A stretch of DNA of 64,000 bases from Chitinophagaceae bacterium (GCA_025449935.1 JANWIJ010000010.1:1-64000); one strand, 5' to 3'; shown: positions 1 through 8,024, counted from the stretch's first letter. The notes: generated by a model not told the origin, from the sequence alone. Translations and numbers: made by a program.

Positions 1-1
1 G

Positions 2-361
2 ATCGGACGTGCGGCGATCGGATATCCCTGGATATTTAACGAGATCAAACATTTTGTGAAAACCGGTGAGCACCTTTCTCCACCCACGATCGCGGACCGC
101 ATCGCTGTTTGCCGTAAGCACATGAAGAAATCCGTAGAGTGGAAAAACCCGGTAGTGGGCATCAACGAAATGCGCAGGCATTATGCCAATTACCTGAAAG
201 GACTGCCAAATATCAAAGATTTCCGCAACCGCCTGGTCACATTGAAAACTGAAGAGGAGATCAACGAGGTATTAAACGAAATTGCCATTACCTACGCCGG
301 TTTTGAAATAGCGAAAACACCGATTGAACTGGTGAATTACCACGAAAAATGCCCGGCATAA
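2..361 (+). CDS. dusB: tRNA-dihydrouridine synthase, C-terminal part (5' end outside window)
   Basis: The reading frame is open from the first bases of the window and encodes the last 119 residues of a Dus-family flavoenzyme, which reduces uridine to dihydrouridine in the tRNA D-loop using FMN and NADPH. The visible start of the fragment, IGRAAIGYPWIF, matches the end of the FMN-binding barrel in DusB. The rest (RRHYANYLKGLPN and following) fits the helical tRNA-recognition domain. The catalytic Cys lies upstream of the window. The internal GTG at 56 is not the start. The gene ends seven bases before the stop codon of a convergent minus-strand operon. Confidence 0.88.
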   Translation: MGRAAIGYPWIFNEIKHFVKTGEHLSPPTIADRIAVCRKHMKKSVEWKNPVVGINEMRRHYANYLKGLPNIKDFRNRLVTLKTEEEINEVLNEIAITYAGFEIAKTPIELVNYHEKCPA

Positions 362-367
362 GCCTCT

Positions 368-613
368 CTAGGTCATTTTAATTTTCATGGCTTTCATCAA
401 CCCATAAATAGACACCAGTGTCCAGGTCCCTTCGAGTATGACAAAGGGGACATAATTAATCAGGAAGGAAGCATAGCAGGCCAATGCAGCTCCGATAATA
501 TTCAACACGTAAAACAATTTCCCGTCCTTTGGCAACAGTTTGGCTGTATTTAGAAAATAAGCCAGGAGGATTAACCCGACACCAAGTGTTCCAATAATAT
601 CATTATAGGTCAT
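368..613 (-). CDS. small membrane protein, CBU_0592-like
   Basis: This 81-residue protein has three or so hydrophobic segments (IIGTLGVGLILLAYFL; LFYVLNIIGAALACYASFL; FVILEGTWTLVSIYGL). The pattern of a short polar link after the first helix and a conserved Glu in the last helix resembles the CBU_0592-like membrane family, whose function is unknown. I chose the ATG at 613 because the residues an earlier start would add (back to 700) are charged, unlike the family, and would overlap the upstream gene. It is the last gene of a four-gene minus-strand run, four bases after the previous stop. Family recognition is from memory. Confidence 0.7.
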   Translation of the reverse strand: MTYNDIIGTLGVGLILLAYFLNTAKLLPKDGKLFYVLNIIGAALACYASFLINYVPFVILEGTWTLVSIYGLMKAMKIKMT

Positions 614-617
614 AAAA

Positions 618-1136
618 TCAGGTTTTAGACAGGAAAGATTTAATTCCGCTGAAATAAACTTCCGCTCTTTTTTCTGCGAAATAATCCGCCACCAGGGCAA
701 CCAGCGCCATTACGGCCAGTCCAAGCCCAAATCCTCTCCAGAAATCATTTTCAAAATCACGGATAAAATAAATGTAGAGTGTGACCCCGGCCAGGAAAAG
801 AAATATTTCCGTATACCGGTAGATCCTGAAGTTTTTCATCACCCTTTCCATCCGGGGCAATTCTTTGTCCCGTAATTCAGCAGGATTCATATCATATGCA
901 TATACATTCCTTACGCGGTCCTCATCACTTCTTTTATATACCGTGTATCCTACAATGCTTAAGATAAGGCCAATAACCAGGAATGGAATGGCTGCTCCCG
1001 TATAAAAAATCATTTTAAGAAAAAGGAAAAAAATCAAAGCGGTAATGATCCCGGAGACACCAATTATCATGAACAAAAGGCTTTCCTGCTTTTCGCCGGT
1101 AAAATATTTTTCAATCTGTGTTTTAGAGAACATCAT
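618..1136 (-). CDS. hypothetical multi-pass membrane protein
   Basis: The 172-residue product has two hydrophobic segments near residues 20-65, a charged middle (KRSDEDRVRNVYAYDMNPAEL and the following acidic stretch), and two more hydrophobic segments around 105-155. It therefore looks like a four-helix inner-membrane protein with a cytosolic or periplasmic loop of about 45 residues. I do not recognise the family. A GTG lies one codon before the two consecutive ATG codons, and the first ATG is used here. It sits between a glutathione peroxidase and a small membrane protein with gaps of about four bases, so it is very probably co-transcribed with them and with the ALDH gene. Confidence 0.65.
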   Translation of the reverse strand: MMFSKTQIEKYFTGEKQESLLFMIIGVSGIITALIFFLFLKMIFYTGAAIPFLVIGLILSIVGYTVYKRSDEDRVRNVYAYDMNPAELRDKELPRMERVMKNFRIYRYTEIFLFLAGVTLYIYFIRDFENDFWRGFGLGLAVMALVALVADYFAEKRAEVYFSGIKSFLSKT

Positions 1137-1140
1137 CACT

Positions 1141-1854
1141 TCATTTATTGTTTAGCGCATTTTTCAGCTCATCGCTTAACGGGGAAACCGAAGGTCCGAA
1201 ATAATTGGTCAGCACGCCTTCCTCATTCACGAGGTATTTGGAAAAATTCCAGGATGGTGGTTTATTATTCCAGCCGTTCCGGGCCGTATCTGTCAGCCAC
1301 CTGAAAACAGGGCTTTGCCCGGTTTGCTGAATCACAACGCTTTTTTTAGCAAGCGGGAACGTAATTCCGTAGTTGGATTTGCAAAAACGGGCTATCTCTT
1401 CATCTGTTCCTTTCTCCTGCTCTTTAAAATCATTCGCCGGGAACCCAATTATGACCAGCTTGTCATGAAATTGCTCATATAATTTTTGGAGGTCGCTGTA
1501 CTGGTCCGTGTATCCGCAATCACTGGCCGTATTGACCAACAAGATCTTTTTCCCCTTTAGCTGATCAAATGCCAGGGTATCCCCATTATTAAGGGTTGTC
1601 TTTAAAGAATAAAAAGAAACCGGCGGTAGCTTCTTACCGGTGAGGTTGGTCGTATTCTTACCGGTGGTCCTGGCCCACCACATCCAGAGCGGGTAAACGG
1701 CTTTCAGCACTTTTTGCCTGTATGTCATCTGTTTTGAATTTCTATTTACGATTTCTACATACACCATGAAGGAAGCGATGCATACTAAAAGAACAACCAG
1801 TATTCTTTTAAGTTTACGATATCCCGGTTTCGCCCGCATTACCTGATCACCCAT
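1141..1854 (-). CDS. membrane-anchored glutathione peroxidase
   Basis: Thiol peroxidase of the GPx family, reducing (lipid) hydroperoxides, probably at the expense of thioredoxin. Seen in sequence: an N-terminal membrane anchor (about residues 17-34), then the GPx fold with peroxidatic Cys113 in NTASDCGYT, the Gln-containing segment GFPANDF at 137-143, and the Trp-Asn pair in WNFSKYLV. At 237 residues it is longer than the usual 160 because of the anchor. The first in-frame ATG overlaps the ALDH stop by 16 bases. A second ATG at 1839 overlaps that stop as TAATG and is an equally good start. Either way translation looks coupled to ALDH, suggesting joint detoxification of lipid peroxides and the aldehydes they produce. 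Confidence 0.85.
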   Translation of the reverse strand: MGDQVMRAKPGYRKLKRILVVLLVCIASFMVYVEIVNRNSKQMTYRQKVLKAVYPLWMWWARTTGKNTTNLTGKKLPPVSFYSLKTTLNNGDTLAFDQLKGKKILLVNTASDCGYTDQYSDLQKLYEQFHDKLVIIGFPANDFKEQEKGTDEEIARFCKSNYGITFPLAKKSVVIQQTGQSPVFRWLTDTARNGWNNKPPSWNFSKYLVNEEGVLTNYFGPSVSPLSDELKNALNNK

Positions 1855-3212
1855 TTAAATAGTTTGAGTTTTCCTTTAAAGGGCGGGTATTTAATATCCG
1901 GGTCAAACCAGGCCGGGGTCTTCATCACCGCCTTTTTATGGCTGAACGTTTCAAAGGAATATTTGCCATGATAGGAACCGGTACCACTGAAACCACGCCC
2001 CCCAAAAGGCAGGTGATGGTTGGTTAAGTGCCAGCTTGCATTATTAACACATCCGCCACCAAAAGCAACGGTATTAAGCCATTCTTTTTCTTTTTGTCGG
2101 CTTTCTGTAAATAGATAAAAAGCCAGTGGATTTGGGTTTCTTTCAATGATTGCTTTTGCTTCTTCCATTTTTGCAAAAGATAGTACCGGCAGGACGGGTC
2201 CGAATATCTCTTCCTTCATTACTGGCGTATCCAGCGAAACACCCGTCAGAATAGTCGGCTCAATAAAAAGCAAATCCTTATTCGTCCTTCCCCCATACAC
2301 AATCTTTCCCTGCGACAGGTACCCGGCAATCCGTTCAAATTGTTTTTCATTGATAATTTTCCCGTAATTATAGCTCTCTTCTGGTTTATCGCTGAAAAAT
2401 CCTGTAAGTGCGCGGCCCAGGGATTCAATCAACTCATCTCTTTTTGATTCATGTACCAGCACATAATCAGGAGCTACACACATTTGGCCGGCATTTGAGA
2501 ACTTGGTAATAGCGATCCGTCTTCCCGCCACCCGGATATTCGCATCTTTTTCCACAATACAGGGGCTTTTGCCTCCCAATTCCAGTGTAACGGGCACCAG
2601 TTTTTCTGCCGCCATCTTATAAATGATCCTGCCCACCGCCGTACTGCCGGTATAAAAAACATGATCAAAAGTGAAGTGGTTCATCATGGCCGGTATCACC
2701 TGGTGACCTTCTCCCTGAACATAAAGAATATATTCGGCCGGGAAAGCATCTGAAATTATTTTTTTCATGATCGCATCTGTAGCCGGAGCAAATTCACTGG
2801 GTTTCAGCACCACGCAATTGCCAGCCGCAATGGCCCCGGTAAGCGGGTTGATCAATAACTGGAAAGGATAGTTCCAGGGTCCTATAATCAGGACGACCCC
2901 GAGGGGTTCTTTATAAATCCTGCTGGCGGAAGGCATATTCAGCAGGTTGGTACCTGGGTGTTCCGGTGACATCCAGGATCTTAATTCTTTGATAGCAGTA
3001 TTTATTTCTGAAACCACCATCCCCAGCTCGGTAACCCAGCTCTCTTCCGGGCTTTTTTTTAAATCGCTGTATAAAGCTGCATATAATTCCTGTTCATGAT
3101 CCAGGACAGCCTGTTTTAGCTTTTTTAACTGATCCTTCCGGAAGGAATAGGAAAGCGTGACACCTGAATTAAAATGCTTCCGCATATTTTCCAGGCTGCT
3201 GATGTTGGACAT
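1839..3212 (-). CDS. aldehyde dehydrogenase family protein
   Basis: NAD(P)-dependent oxidation of aldehydes to acids. The 457-residue protein has the compact length of class-3 (fatty aldehyde type) ALDHs, which lack the longer N-terminus of classes 1 and 2. Seen: GPWNYPFQL at 111-119, TGSTAVG at 188-194, the catalytic base in LELGGKSP (Glu211) and the catalytic nucleophile Cys245 in GQMCVAPDYV. It is the first gene of a minus-strand operon and is followed with overlapping codons by a membrane-anchored glutathione peroxidase. It diverges from tadA across a 42-base gap. Substrate is not determinable, though the class-3 form and the peroxidase partner favour long-chain or lipid-derived aldehydes. 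Confidence 0.9.
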   Translation of the reverse strand: MSNISSLENMRKHFNSGVTLSYSFRKDQLKKLKQAVLDHEQELYAALYSDLKKSPEESWVTELGMVVSEINTAIKELRSWMSPEHPGTNLLNMPSASRIYKEPLGVVLIIGPWNYPFQLLINPLTGAIAAGNCVVLKPSEFAPATDAIMKKIISDAFPAEYILYVQGEGHQVIPAMMNHFTFDHVFYTGSTAVGRIIYKMAAEKLVPVTLELGGKSPCIVEKDANIRVAGRRIAITKFSNAGQMCVAPDYVLVHESKRDELIESLGRALTGFFSDKPEESYNYGKIINEKQFERIAGYLSQGKIVYGGRTNKDLLFIEPTILTGVSLDTPVMKEEIFGPVLPVLSFAKMEEAKAIIERNPNPLAFYLFTESRQKEKEWLNTVAFGGGCVNNASWHLTNHHLPFGGRGFSGTGSYHGKYSFETFSHKKAVMKTPAWFDPDIKYPPFKGKLKLFKWVIR

Positions 3213-3254
3213 TACCTTTAATTTTATACCAAGTTAGGCAAAACCCTTTTTACA

Positions 3255-3692
3255 ATGACGGATGAATACTTCATGATGCAGGCACTGAAAGAAGCTAAAA
3301 AAGCCCTCGAAGATGATGAAATCCCTATCGGCGCGGTAGTGGTTATTAATGAAAAAATCATTGCAAGAGGATATAATATGACGGAACGACTCAATGATCC
3401 AACCGCACATGCCGAAATGATCGCGTTGACATCCGCCTTTAATTCACTCGGCAGCAAGTACCTGCCGGAAGCAACGCTTTATGTGACTATTGAGCCCTGT
3501 TTGATGTGTGCCGGGGCTATTTACTGGAGTAAAACCGGGAAACTGGTTTATGGGGCGGAGGATGAAAAAAATGGTTATAAAAAAACAGCCGGTACCAACT
3601 GGCCATTTCATCCCAAAACAGAACTGATCCGGGGAGTGATGAAGCAGGAAGCTGCACAGCTGATGAAAGATTTTTTCAAATCAAAAAGATAA
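3255..3692 (+). CDS. tadA: tRNA adenosine(34) deaminase / nucleoside deaminase
   Basis: Zinc enzyme that converts the wobble adenosine of tRNA-Arg(ACG) to inosine. The 145 residues carry the deaminase signature: HAE at 52-54 (zinc His and proton-shuttling Glu) and PCLMC at 81-85 (two zinc Cys). The segment AIYWSKTGKLVYGAEDEKNG fits TadA, but guanine deaminases share the same core, so the alternative cannot be excluded. A small uncharacterised protein starts two bases after the stop, so the two are almost certainly one transcript. Confidence 0.85.
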   Translation: MTDEYFMMQALKEAKKALEDDEIPIGAVVVINEKIIARGYNMTERLNDPTAHAEMIALTSAFNSLGSKYLPEATLYVTIEPCLMCAGAIYWSKTGKLVYGAEDEKNGYKKTAGTNWPFHPKTELIRGVMKQEAAQLMKDFFKSKR

Positions 3693-3694
3693 AA

Positions 3695-4000
3695 ATGGCA
3701 AAAGCAGTTAAATCAAAAAAGATAATTGTTACGCACCCCGTAACAGGTATTGAAAGAAAACTTGATGCTGACATCTATGCCCCGGTTAAGGCAGCCATCC
3801 TGCAGAGCCTGAAAGGAAGCAAGGGCAAAACCTTTAATGAACTGACGGATGATGTGGTAAAAATCATTAAAAAGAAAATGCCGCGTTTCAGCGGGTCGGT
3901 TCCCTGGTATACAATTTCCGTCCGGCTTGACCTGGAAACGAGAGGTATTGTAGAAACATTTACTGAAAAAGGGAATAAGCTGAACCGGCTGACAAAGTAA
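3695..4000 (+). CDS. hypothetical protein, DUF6958-like
   Basis: The 101-residue basic protein has no signal peptide or membrane segment. Its first half (KKIIVTHPVTGIERKLDADIYAPVKAAILQSL) and the WYTISVRLDLETRGIVE segment near the C-terminus resemble a small bacterial family I know as DUF6958, which looks like a winged-helix-sized domain without assigned function. The high Lys/Arg content would allow nucleic-acid binding, but that is inference. It follows tadA by two bases and is followed by a 100-base gap containing the sodA promoter. Confidence 0.6.
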   Translation: MAKAVKSKKIIVTHPVTGIERKLDADIYAPVKAAILQSLKGSKGKTFNELTDDVVKIIKKKMPRFSGSVPWYTISVRLDLETRGIVETFTEKGNKLNRLTK

Positions 4001-4056
4001 GTTTCGAAATCAGAAACAATTCCCGTTTCTCCCGGGTATTTTAAACCCTGTCTTCT

Positions 4057-4064
4057 TACTTTTG
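4057..4064 (+). promoter_or_regulatory. promoter -7 element for sodA
   Basis: TACTTTTG matches the Bacteroidota -7 consensus TAnnTTTG exactly and lies 41 bases before the sodA ATG. I see no clear TTTG -33 element upstream. Confidence 0.5.
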
Positions 4065-4104
4065 TTGTCCTTCTAAGATACTTTAACTATTAAACAAAAG
4101 AATT

Positions 4105-4704
4105 ATGGCATTTACCTTACCGGCATTACCATATGCACACGATGCACTGGAGCCTCATATCGACACACTGACCATGCAGATACATCATGGCAAACATCAC
4201 CAGGCTTATGTAGACAACCTGAATAAAGCCATCGCGGGCACGCCCAATGAAAATAAATCAATCGAGGAATTGGTAGCCGCTGCAGGCACTATCTCGCCAG
4301 CCGTTCGTAATAATGGTGGCGGCCACTGGAATCATAGTTTTTTCTGGGAAAGCCTGGCGCCCAAAGCGGGTGGAAGTCCTTCCGGGAAATTAGCCGATGC
4401 GATCAATGCAGCTTTTGGCTCTTTTGATGCATTTAAAGAAAAATTTGCGACTGCGGGTATGACCCGCTTCGGGAGTGGCTGGGCATGGCTTATTGAAAAA
4501 AACGGGAAACTGGAAATCAGTTCTACACCCAACCAGGACAATCCCCTGATGGATGTGGCTGAAGTAAAAGGCACACCCCTGCTGGGTGTTGACGTTTGGG
4601 AACATGCTTATTACCTGAAATACCAGAATAAAAGAGCGGACTACCTGGCAGCATTCTGGAACGTGGTTAACTGGAAAAAAGTGTCAGAGAGATTTAGCGG
4701 TTAA
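4105..4704 (+). CDS. sodA: superoxide dismutase, Mn type by signature
   Basis: Dismutates superoxide to hydrogen peroxide and oxygen in the cytoplasm. The 199 residues include the metal ligands His27, His77 (in HWNHSFFW), Asp163 and His167 (both in [15 protein letters not shown]). The second-sphere pattern, Gly in the GGGHWNH region with Gln144 in NQDNPLM, is that of manganese enzymes; iron enzymes carry the Gln at the first site. Cambialistic behaviour is known in Bacteroidota and cannot be ruled out. The gene stands alone with its own promoter and a hairpin terminator shared with the convergent regulator. Confidence 0.93.
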   Translation: MAFTLPALPYAHDALEPHIDTLTMQIHHGKHHQAYVDNLNKAIAGTPNENKSIEELVAAAGTISPAVRNNGGGHWNHSFFWESLAPKAGGSPSGKLADAINAAFGSFDAFKEKFATAGMTRFGSGWAWLIEKNGKLEISSTPNQDNPLMDVAEVKGTPLLGVDVWEHAYYLKYQNKRADYLAAFWNVVNWKKVSERFSG

Positions 4705-4725
4705 CTGAATAAATAGATTATGCGA

Positions 4726-4758
4726 AAAGCTGTGTGATATCATGCAGCTTTTTTTATT
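4726..4758. terminator. bidirectional terminator between sodA and the NarL-type regulator
   Basis: A near-perfect 13-base-pair inverted repeat (AAAGCTG...CAGCTTT, two wobble pairs inside) ends in a run of seven T on the plus strand and has A residues on the other side. It lies between two convergent stop codons. Confidence 0.8.
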
Positions 4759-5383
4759 TGCCCCCCGGGTGCTGTAGTTTATTCACCGCTTCAATCCGGT
4801 TAGTAACATGAAGTTTTGTATAAATATTCTTCAGATGTTTGGTCACTGTGTGTTTGCTCAGGGAGAGCTGGTCTGACACTTCTTTGACGGAAATCCCCGT
4901 CGCTATCAATTGTAATACCTGGTTTTCCCTTTCAGACAGTTCAGCCAGCTTATTTACACTTTGGTGGCTTTGAAAAACAGAGATCACTTTCCTGGCGATG
5001 TACCGGCTCATGGGAGCACCTCCCATATGCAATTCCTTCAGCGATTCGATAATATCGCCGGGCATGGAGTCTTTCAGGATATAGCCGCAGGCTCCATTCT
5101 TCAGCGCGTTAAAGATGTACTCATTATCATCATAAAACGAGCAGACCATACAGAGTACATCCGGGGTTTGCTGTTTGATTACGGAAATGACATCGATCCC
5201 GTTCTTCCCGGGCAATTTTATATCAACAATGACTATTTCCGGGGGATGATGAATGATATGGGGCAGGGCCGCTTCTCCCGACGGGTAGGAATGCAATACC
5301 TGGAAATGCCCGGAATTATTAATTAATGTCACAAGCCCTTCACGATAATGCTTATCGTCTTCAATAACAGATACAGTAATCAA
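4754..5383 (-). CDS. response regulator, NarL/FixJ family
   Basis: DNA-binding response regulator of 209 residues. The receiver domain (about 1-120) has the acidic pocket EDD at 8-10, phospho-acceptor Asp54 in VIVDIKLPG, and Lys in ILKDSMPG. The LuxR-type helix-turn-helix occupies about 146-205 (LSERENQVLQLIATG, then SKHTVTKHLKNIYTKL). The start MITVSVIEDD uses a TTG codon; there is no ATG nearby and the family begins at this point. No histidine kinase is adjacent, so it is an orphan in this window. The start region faces an AT-rich 85-base gap. Confidence 0.88.
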   Translation of the reverse strand: MITVSVIEDDKHYREGLVTLINNSGHFQVLHSYPSGEAALPHIIHHPPEIVIVDIKLPGKNGIDVISVIKQQTPDVLCMVCSFYDDNEYIFNALKNGACGYILKDSMPGDIIESLKELHMGGAPMSRYIARKVISVFQSHQSVNKLAELSERENQVLQLIATGISVKEVSDQLSLSKHTVTKHLKNIYTKLHVTNRIEAVNKLQHPGGK

Positions 5384-5468
5384 AACCTTAATTTTAAAAA
5401 CAATATACTGAATAATCGGATGGGATATATCACCGGAATGTAATCAATCAGTAATCCCATAAATTCGT

Positions 5469-5699
5469 TTATGGCACCGGGTCATAACCACTGCTTCCCC
5501 ATGGATGACAACGGCTTATTCGTTTGATGGCCAGCCACACTCCCTTCAAAAGGCCATGTTTTTTTAATGCCTCTGCGGCATAGTGGGAGCAGGTTGGTGT
5601 ATAGCGGCATTTGGGGCCCAGCCAGGGAGAGATAACCAGCTGGTAAATTTTAATCAGCAGGATAAAAGGAAGACTCAGTATCTGTAAAAATGTTTTCAA
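5469..5699 (-). CDS. yidD: membrane protein insertion efficiency factor YidD
   Basis: Small 76-residue protein that associates with the inner membrane and helps YidC/Sec insert proteins. The family signature is complete: [27 protein letters not shown] with its conserved Cys pair, then [20 protein letters not shown] and GYDPVP at the end. It starts with TTG, and the TTG overlaps the TGA stop of rnpA as TTGA, so translation is coupled. The order rpmH-rnpA-yidD is the conserved bacterial order, though yidC itself is not present here. Confidence 0.92.
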   Translation of the reverse strand: MKTFLQILSLPFILLIKIYQLVISPWLGPKCRYTPTCSHYAAEALKKHGLLKGVWLAIKRISRCHPWGSSGYDPVP

Positions 5700-6097
5700 C
5701 TTATTTTAAAAAGCAACCCGGGGAGTTTAACCAGCACTTTATCCATCTTTTCGCAAATGACTTTGTAATCGGGTAATTCCCTGGCTGTATAGATAAAAAA
5801 AATATTCAGCTGGCCCGGGTGCAGGGTTAATTCCTGTACTAACAATTTTTTTTGCAGGCGCCAGGATTCACGGATCACTCTTTTTACACGGTTCCTGTCC
5901 ACCGCCTTTTTAAATACTTTACTGCTTACGCCTACTCCGAACTGAAGGACGGTTTTTTCACTTTGGTGGAACGAATAATGAACCCGGAACGGGGCCAGGG
6001 TAAATTTCTTCCCGTCACTGAATAATTGTTCAATTTTTTTCCGGCTTTTTAACCGTTCGTCCCTGCCTGATGTGAATTGTTTTGGCACAAATAACAC
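5696..6097 (-). CDS. rnpA: ribonuclease P protein component
   Basis: Protein subunit of RNase P, which trims the 5' leader of tRNA precursors. The family hallmark RNR motif is present in [15 protein letters not shown], preceded by [12 protein letters not shown]. At 133 residues it is of usual size. No ATG is available: the start is GTG at 6097 or a second GTG three codons later. The first lies directly after the T-run of a hairpin, so the leader is very short on any transcript that reads through from rpmH. Confidence 0.88.
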   Translation of the reverse strand: MLFVPKQFTSGRDERLKSRKKIEQLFSDGKKFTLAPFRVHYSFHQSEKTVLQFGVGVSSKVFKKAVDRNRVKRVIRESWRLQKKLLVQELTLHPGQLNIFFIYTARELPDYKVICEKMDKVLVKLPGLLFKIS

Positions 6098-6101
6098 AAA
6101 T

Positions 6102-6129
6102 AAAAAAGCTCCGATAAAATACCGGAGCT
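6102..6129 (-). terminator. hairpin with T-run between rpmH and rnpA
   Basis: On the minus strand a 7-base-pair stem (AGCTCCG/CGGAGCT) with a 9-base loop is followed by TTTTTT, ending just before the rnpA start. It would stop or attenuate transcription after rpmH, allowing ribosomal protein L34 to be made in excess of RNase P protein. Confidence 0.7.
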
Positions 6130-6179
6130 ATAAATATAATGAGCTTCCTGCTCCTTCTTCCGGGGAAGGCGGTGTGCTT

Positions 6180-6335
6180 CTATTTTAATTTGCTCTCATC
6201 AGAAACTGTCAGCTTCCTGCGCCCTTTTGCACGACGGCTTGCCAAAACCTTGCGGCCATTGGCAGTCTGCATACGTTTACGAAAACCATGTACGGTTTTA
6301 CGGCGCTTACGATGAGGTTGAAATGTACGTTTCAT
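6180..6335 (-). CDS. rpmH: 50S ribosomal protein L34
   Basis: The 51-residue product begins [22 protein letters not shown] and continues [19 protein letters not shown], the unmistakable L34 sequence, with a short acidic-basic tail VSDESKLK typical of Bacteroidota. It is too short for many gene callers, and a spurious plus-strand reading frame covers it. ATG at 6335, TAG at 6180-6182. It heads the rpmH-rnpA-yidD cluster with a promoter-like element about 120 bases upstream. Confidence 0.97.
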   Translation of the reverse strand: MKRTFQPHRKRRKTVHGFRKRMQTANGRKVLASRRAKGRRKLTVSDESKLK

Positions 6336-6390
6336 AATTATTTCTCTTTTTCACGTTTTGAAATACGAGCCGGAGAACGACCCCGGTTTC

Positions 6391-6416
6391 AATCCTGCCT
6401 GCCGTCAGGCAGGATT
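6391..6416. repeat. palindromic repeat, 11-bp stem, in the rpmH leader
   Basis: AATCCTGCCTG-CCGT-CAGGCAGGATT is a perfect 11-base inverted repeat with a 4-base loop. It lies between the presumed rpmH promoter and the gene. A related core, CCTGCCGGCAGG, occurs at 48094-48105. It resembles the short dispersed GC-rich palindromes found between genes in this bacterial group. Confidence 0.6.
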
Positions 6417-6456
6417 CACCAACAGGTCACCACACCCGTTGTTTGTGAAAGGACGG

Positions 6457-6464
6457 CAAAGGTA
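6457..6464 (-). promoter_or_regulatory. promoter -7 element for rpmH-rnpA-yidD
   Basis: On the minus strand TACCTTTG matches TAnnTTTG exactly. Transcription would begin near 6450, giving a leader of roughly 115 bases that contains the 6391-6416 hairpin. Confidence 0.5.
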
Positions 6465-6522
6465 AGGGTTTGAAAGAGAAGTGAAAAGTATAAGTAGGTA
6501 TAAGGATCAATTTAGGCCGCGA

Positions 6523-7362
6523 TTAATTTATAACACTCTCTATATCAACATGCCGGGAAATGACCGGAGCCCCATAAAAAATGGCAGCATGGTTGTCGAA
6601 ATCCTGGGTCGAATCGGTGGTATAAAATTCCCGAAGCCCTGTTTTTCCGCACCGGCTTTCTATTTCAGGATGCCGCAAAAGATAATCAGCCAGGCTGTCG
6701 GCCACTATCTTTCCCTGTGAAAGCAGTTTGACCACCAGGGGTAGATGCTCTTCAATTTTCTCCCGGAGTAAAGGGTAATGGGTGCAGGCCAGTAATAAAA
6801 CATCAATCGTCTCTCCTTTTTCAAAAATATTATGAAGGTGTTTTTTTACAAAGAAATCTGCCCCATGCCCCTGGTGTTCATTGTTTTCGATCAGGGGCAC
6901 CCACATAGGACAAGCTTCCTGGTAAACTTTTAATCCCGGGAAAAACCTCGCAATCTCGAGGGGATAGGATTCGGAAATAACGGTTCCCTGCGTTGCGAGT
7001 ATTCCGACGCTTTTGGTTTCCGACAACGTTCCTATTATTTCGGCGGTTGGACGAATGACTCCCAATACTCTTTTATCGGGTGCGATATCAGGAAGGTCAT
7101 TTTGCTGGATGGTCCTGAGTGCTTTCGCTGAAGCAGTATTGCAGGCGAGTATAACAAGAGGACAACCCTGCTGAAAAAACCATTTGACACATTGCAGGGT
7201 GTATTGATAGACCGTTTCAAAGGAGCGGTTGCCATAGGGCGTCCTGGCATTATCCCCGAGGTAGAGGTAATCGTATTGCGGTAGTTTATTGACGATATCT
7301 TTTAAGACAGTCAGGCCACCATAGCCCGAATCGAATACACCAATGGGATACCGGGTTTGCAT
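6523..7362 (-). CDS. murI: glutamate racemase
   Basis: Cofactor-independent racemase that makes D-glutamate for peptidoglycan. The 279 residues contain the N-terminal GVFDSGYGGLTVL (Asp11-Ser12), the first catalytic Cys in LACNTASA and the second catalytic Cys with its partner His in LLACTHYPLL. The gene is downstream of the bamA-skp-skp run on the same strand, an arrangement common in this phylum, but a strong hairpin separates them. A TATTTTTG element directly after that hairpin may be its own promoter. Confidence 0.95.
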   Translation of the reverse strand: MQTRYPIGVFDSGYGGLTVLKDIVNKLPQYDYLYLGDNARTPYGNRSFETVYQYTLQCVKWFFQQGCPLVILACNTASAKALRTIQQNDLPDIAPDKRVLGVIRPTAEIIGTLSETKSVGILATQGTVISESYPLEIARFFPGLKVYQEACPMWVPLIENNEHQGHGADFFVKKHLHNIFEKGETIDVLLLACTHYPLLREKIEEHLPLVVKLLSQGKIVADSLADYLLRHPEIESRCGKTGLREFYTTDSTQDFDNHAAIFYGAPVISRHVDIESVIN

Positions 7363-7366
7363 GTTG

Positions 7367-7399
7367 CAAAAATAACCCCGGCAATAATGCCGGGGTTAT
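7367..7399 (-). terminator. terminator after the second skp gene
   Basis: A perfect 12-base-pair stem (ATAACCCCGGCA / TGCCGGGGTTAT) with a 4-base loop is followed on the minus strand by TTTTTG. The tail TATTTTTG also matches the -7 consensus, so the same bases may serve as the murI promoter. Confidence 0.8.
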
Positions 7400-7423
7400 A
7401 ATTATTTTTCGATGGCTGAAGGA

Positions 7424-7951
7424 TTATTTACCGGCGTTTCCTTTTGGAATCGCGACTTTCAATTTAGCTGCTACGGCGGCCAGCATATCATCCCCGTCCG
7501 GGGCTACCAACAGGGCTTCTTTGCTCATCACATGCGTATACCCTTTTTCTTTTGCCACCAGTTTGATCGCATCATATACCCTTCGGTAAATAGGAGCAAG
7601 CAATTCATCCTGTTTGGCCTGCAATGCCTGGTTTACAATTTGCTGCCAGTTTTGTATCTGGTATATCAGTGTGGGCAATTCCTGTTCAATTTGTTTTTTT
7701 ACTGCAGGCGGTGCCGGGTGCAGGGAATCTTTATACACGCTGTCTTTATACTGGTACAATGAAACTATTTGTGCATACTGGGGGTTAATTGAATCCGCCT
7801 GGTAACGTTCCAGCAGGGAATCAAGTTTTGATGTCTCAGGCATTAATTGCACCATATCATCAATGCGGATATAACCGATTTTTTGAGCGTCCGCAGTTCC
7901 TGCAACCAGGAGGCCGGCGGCCAATACTACTACAGTAAGAATTTTTTTCAT
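7424..7951 (-). CDS. OmpH/Skp family periplasmic chaperone (second copy)
   Basis: The 175-residue protein has a signal peptide (MKKILTVVVLAAGLLVAGTADAQ), then a beta-strand with IGYIRIDDMV, a long charged helical hairpin (about 45-125), and a C-terminal strand part containing VMSKEALLVAPDGDD. This is the Skp layout, a trimeric jellyfish-shaped chaperone that carries unfolded outer-membrane proteins to the Bam machine. It is the last gene of the bamA-skp-skp run and is a diverged paralogue of the preceding gene. Confidence 0.85.
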   Translation of the reverse strand: MKKILTVVVLAAGLLVAGTADAQKIGYIRIDDMVQLMPETSKLDSLLERYQADSINPQYAQIVSLYQYKDSVYKDSLHPAPPAVKKQIEQELPTLIYQIQNWQQIVNQALQAKQDELLAPIYRRVYDAIKLVAKEKGYTHVMSKEALLVAPDGDDMLAAVAAKLKVAIPKGNAGK

Positions 7952-8024
7952 TTTTGTTTTGTTATTGCTTTACTATTGATACTTAAAGAGGAAAGTTAGT
8001 TGCGCTTTTGGTTTTTTTTAACAC

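Noticed and set aside
6288-6720. Plus-strand frames over rpmH, its leader and the murI 3' end
   Set aside because: They overlap the unmistakable L34 gene and murI on the opposite strand; the residues resemble no protein.
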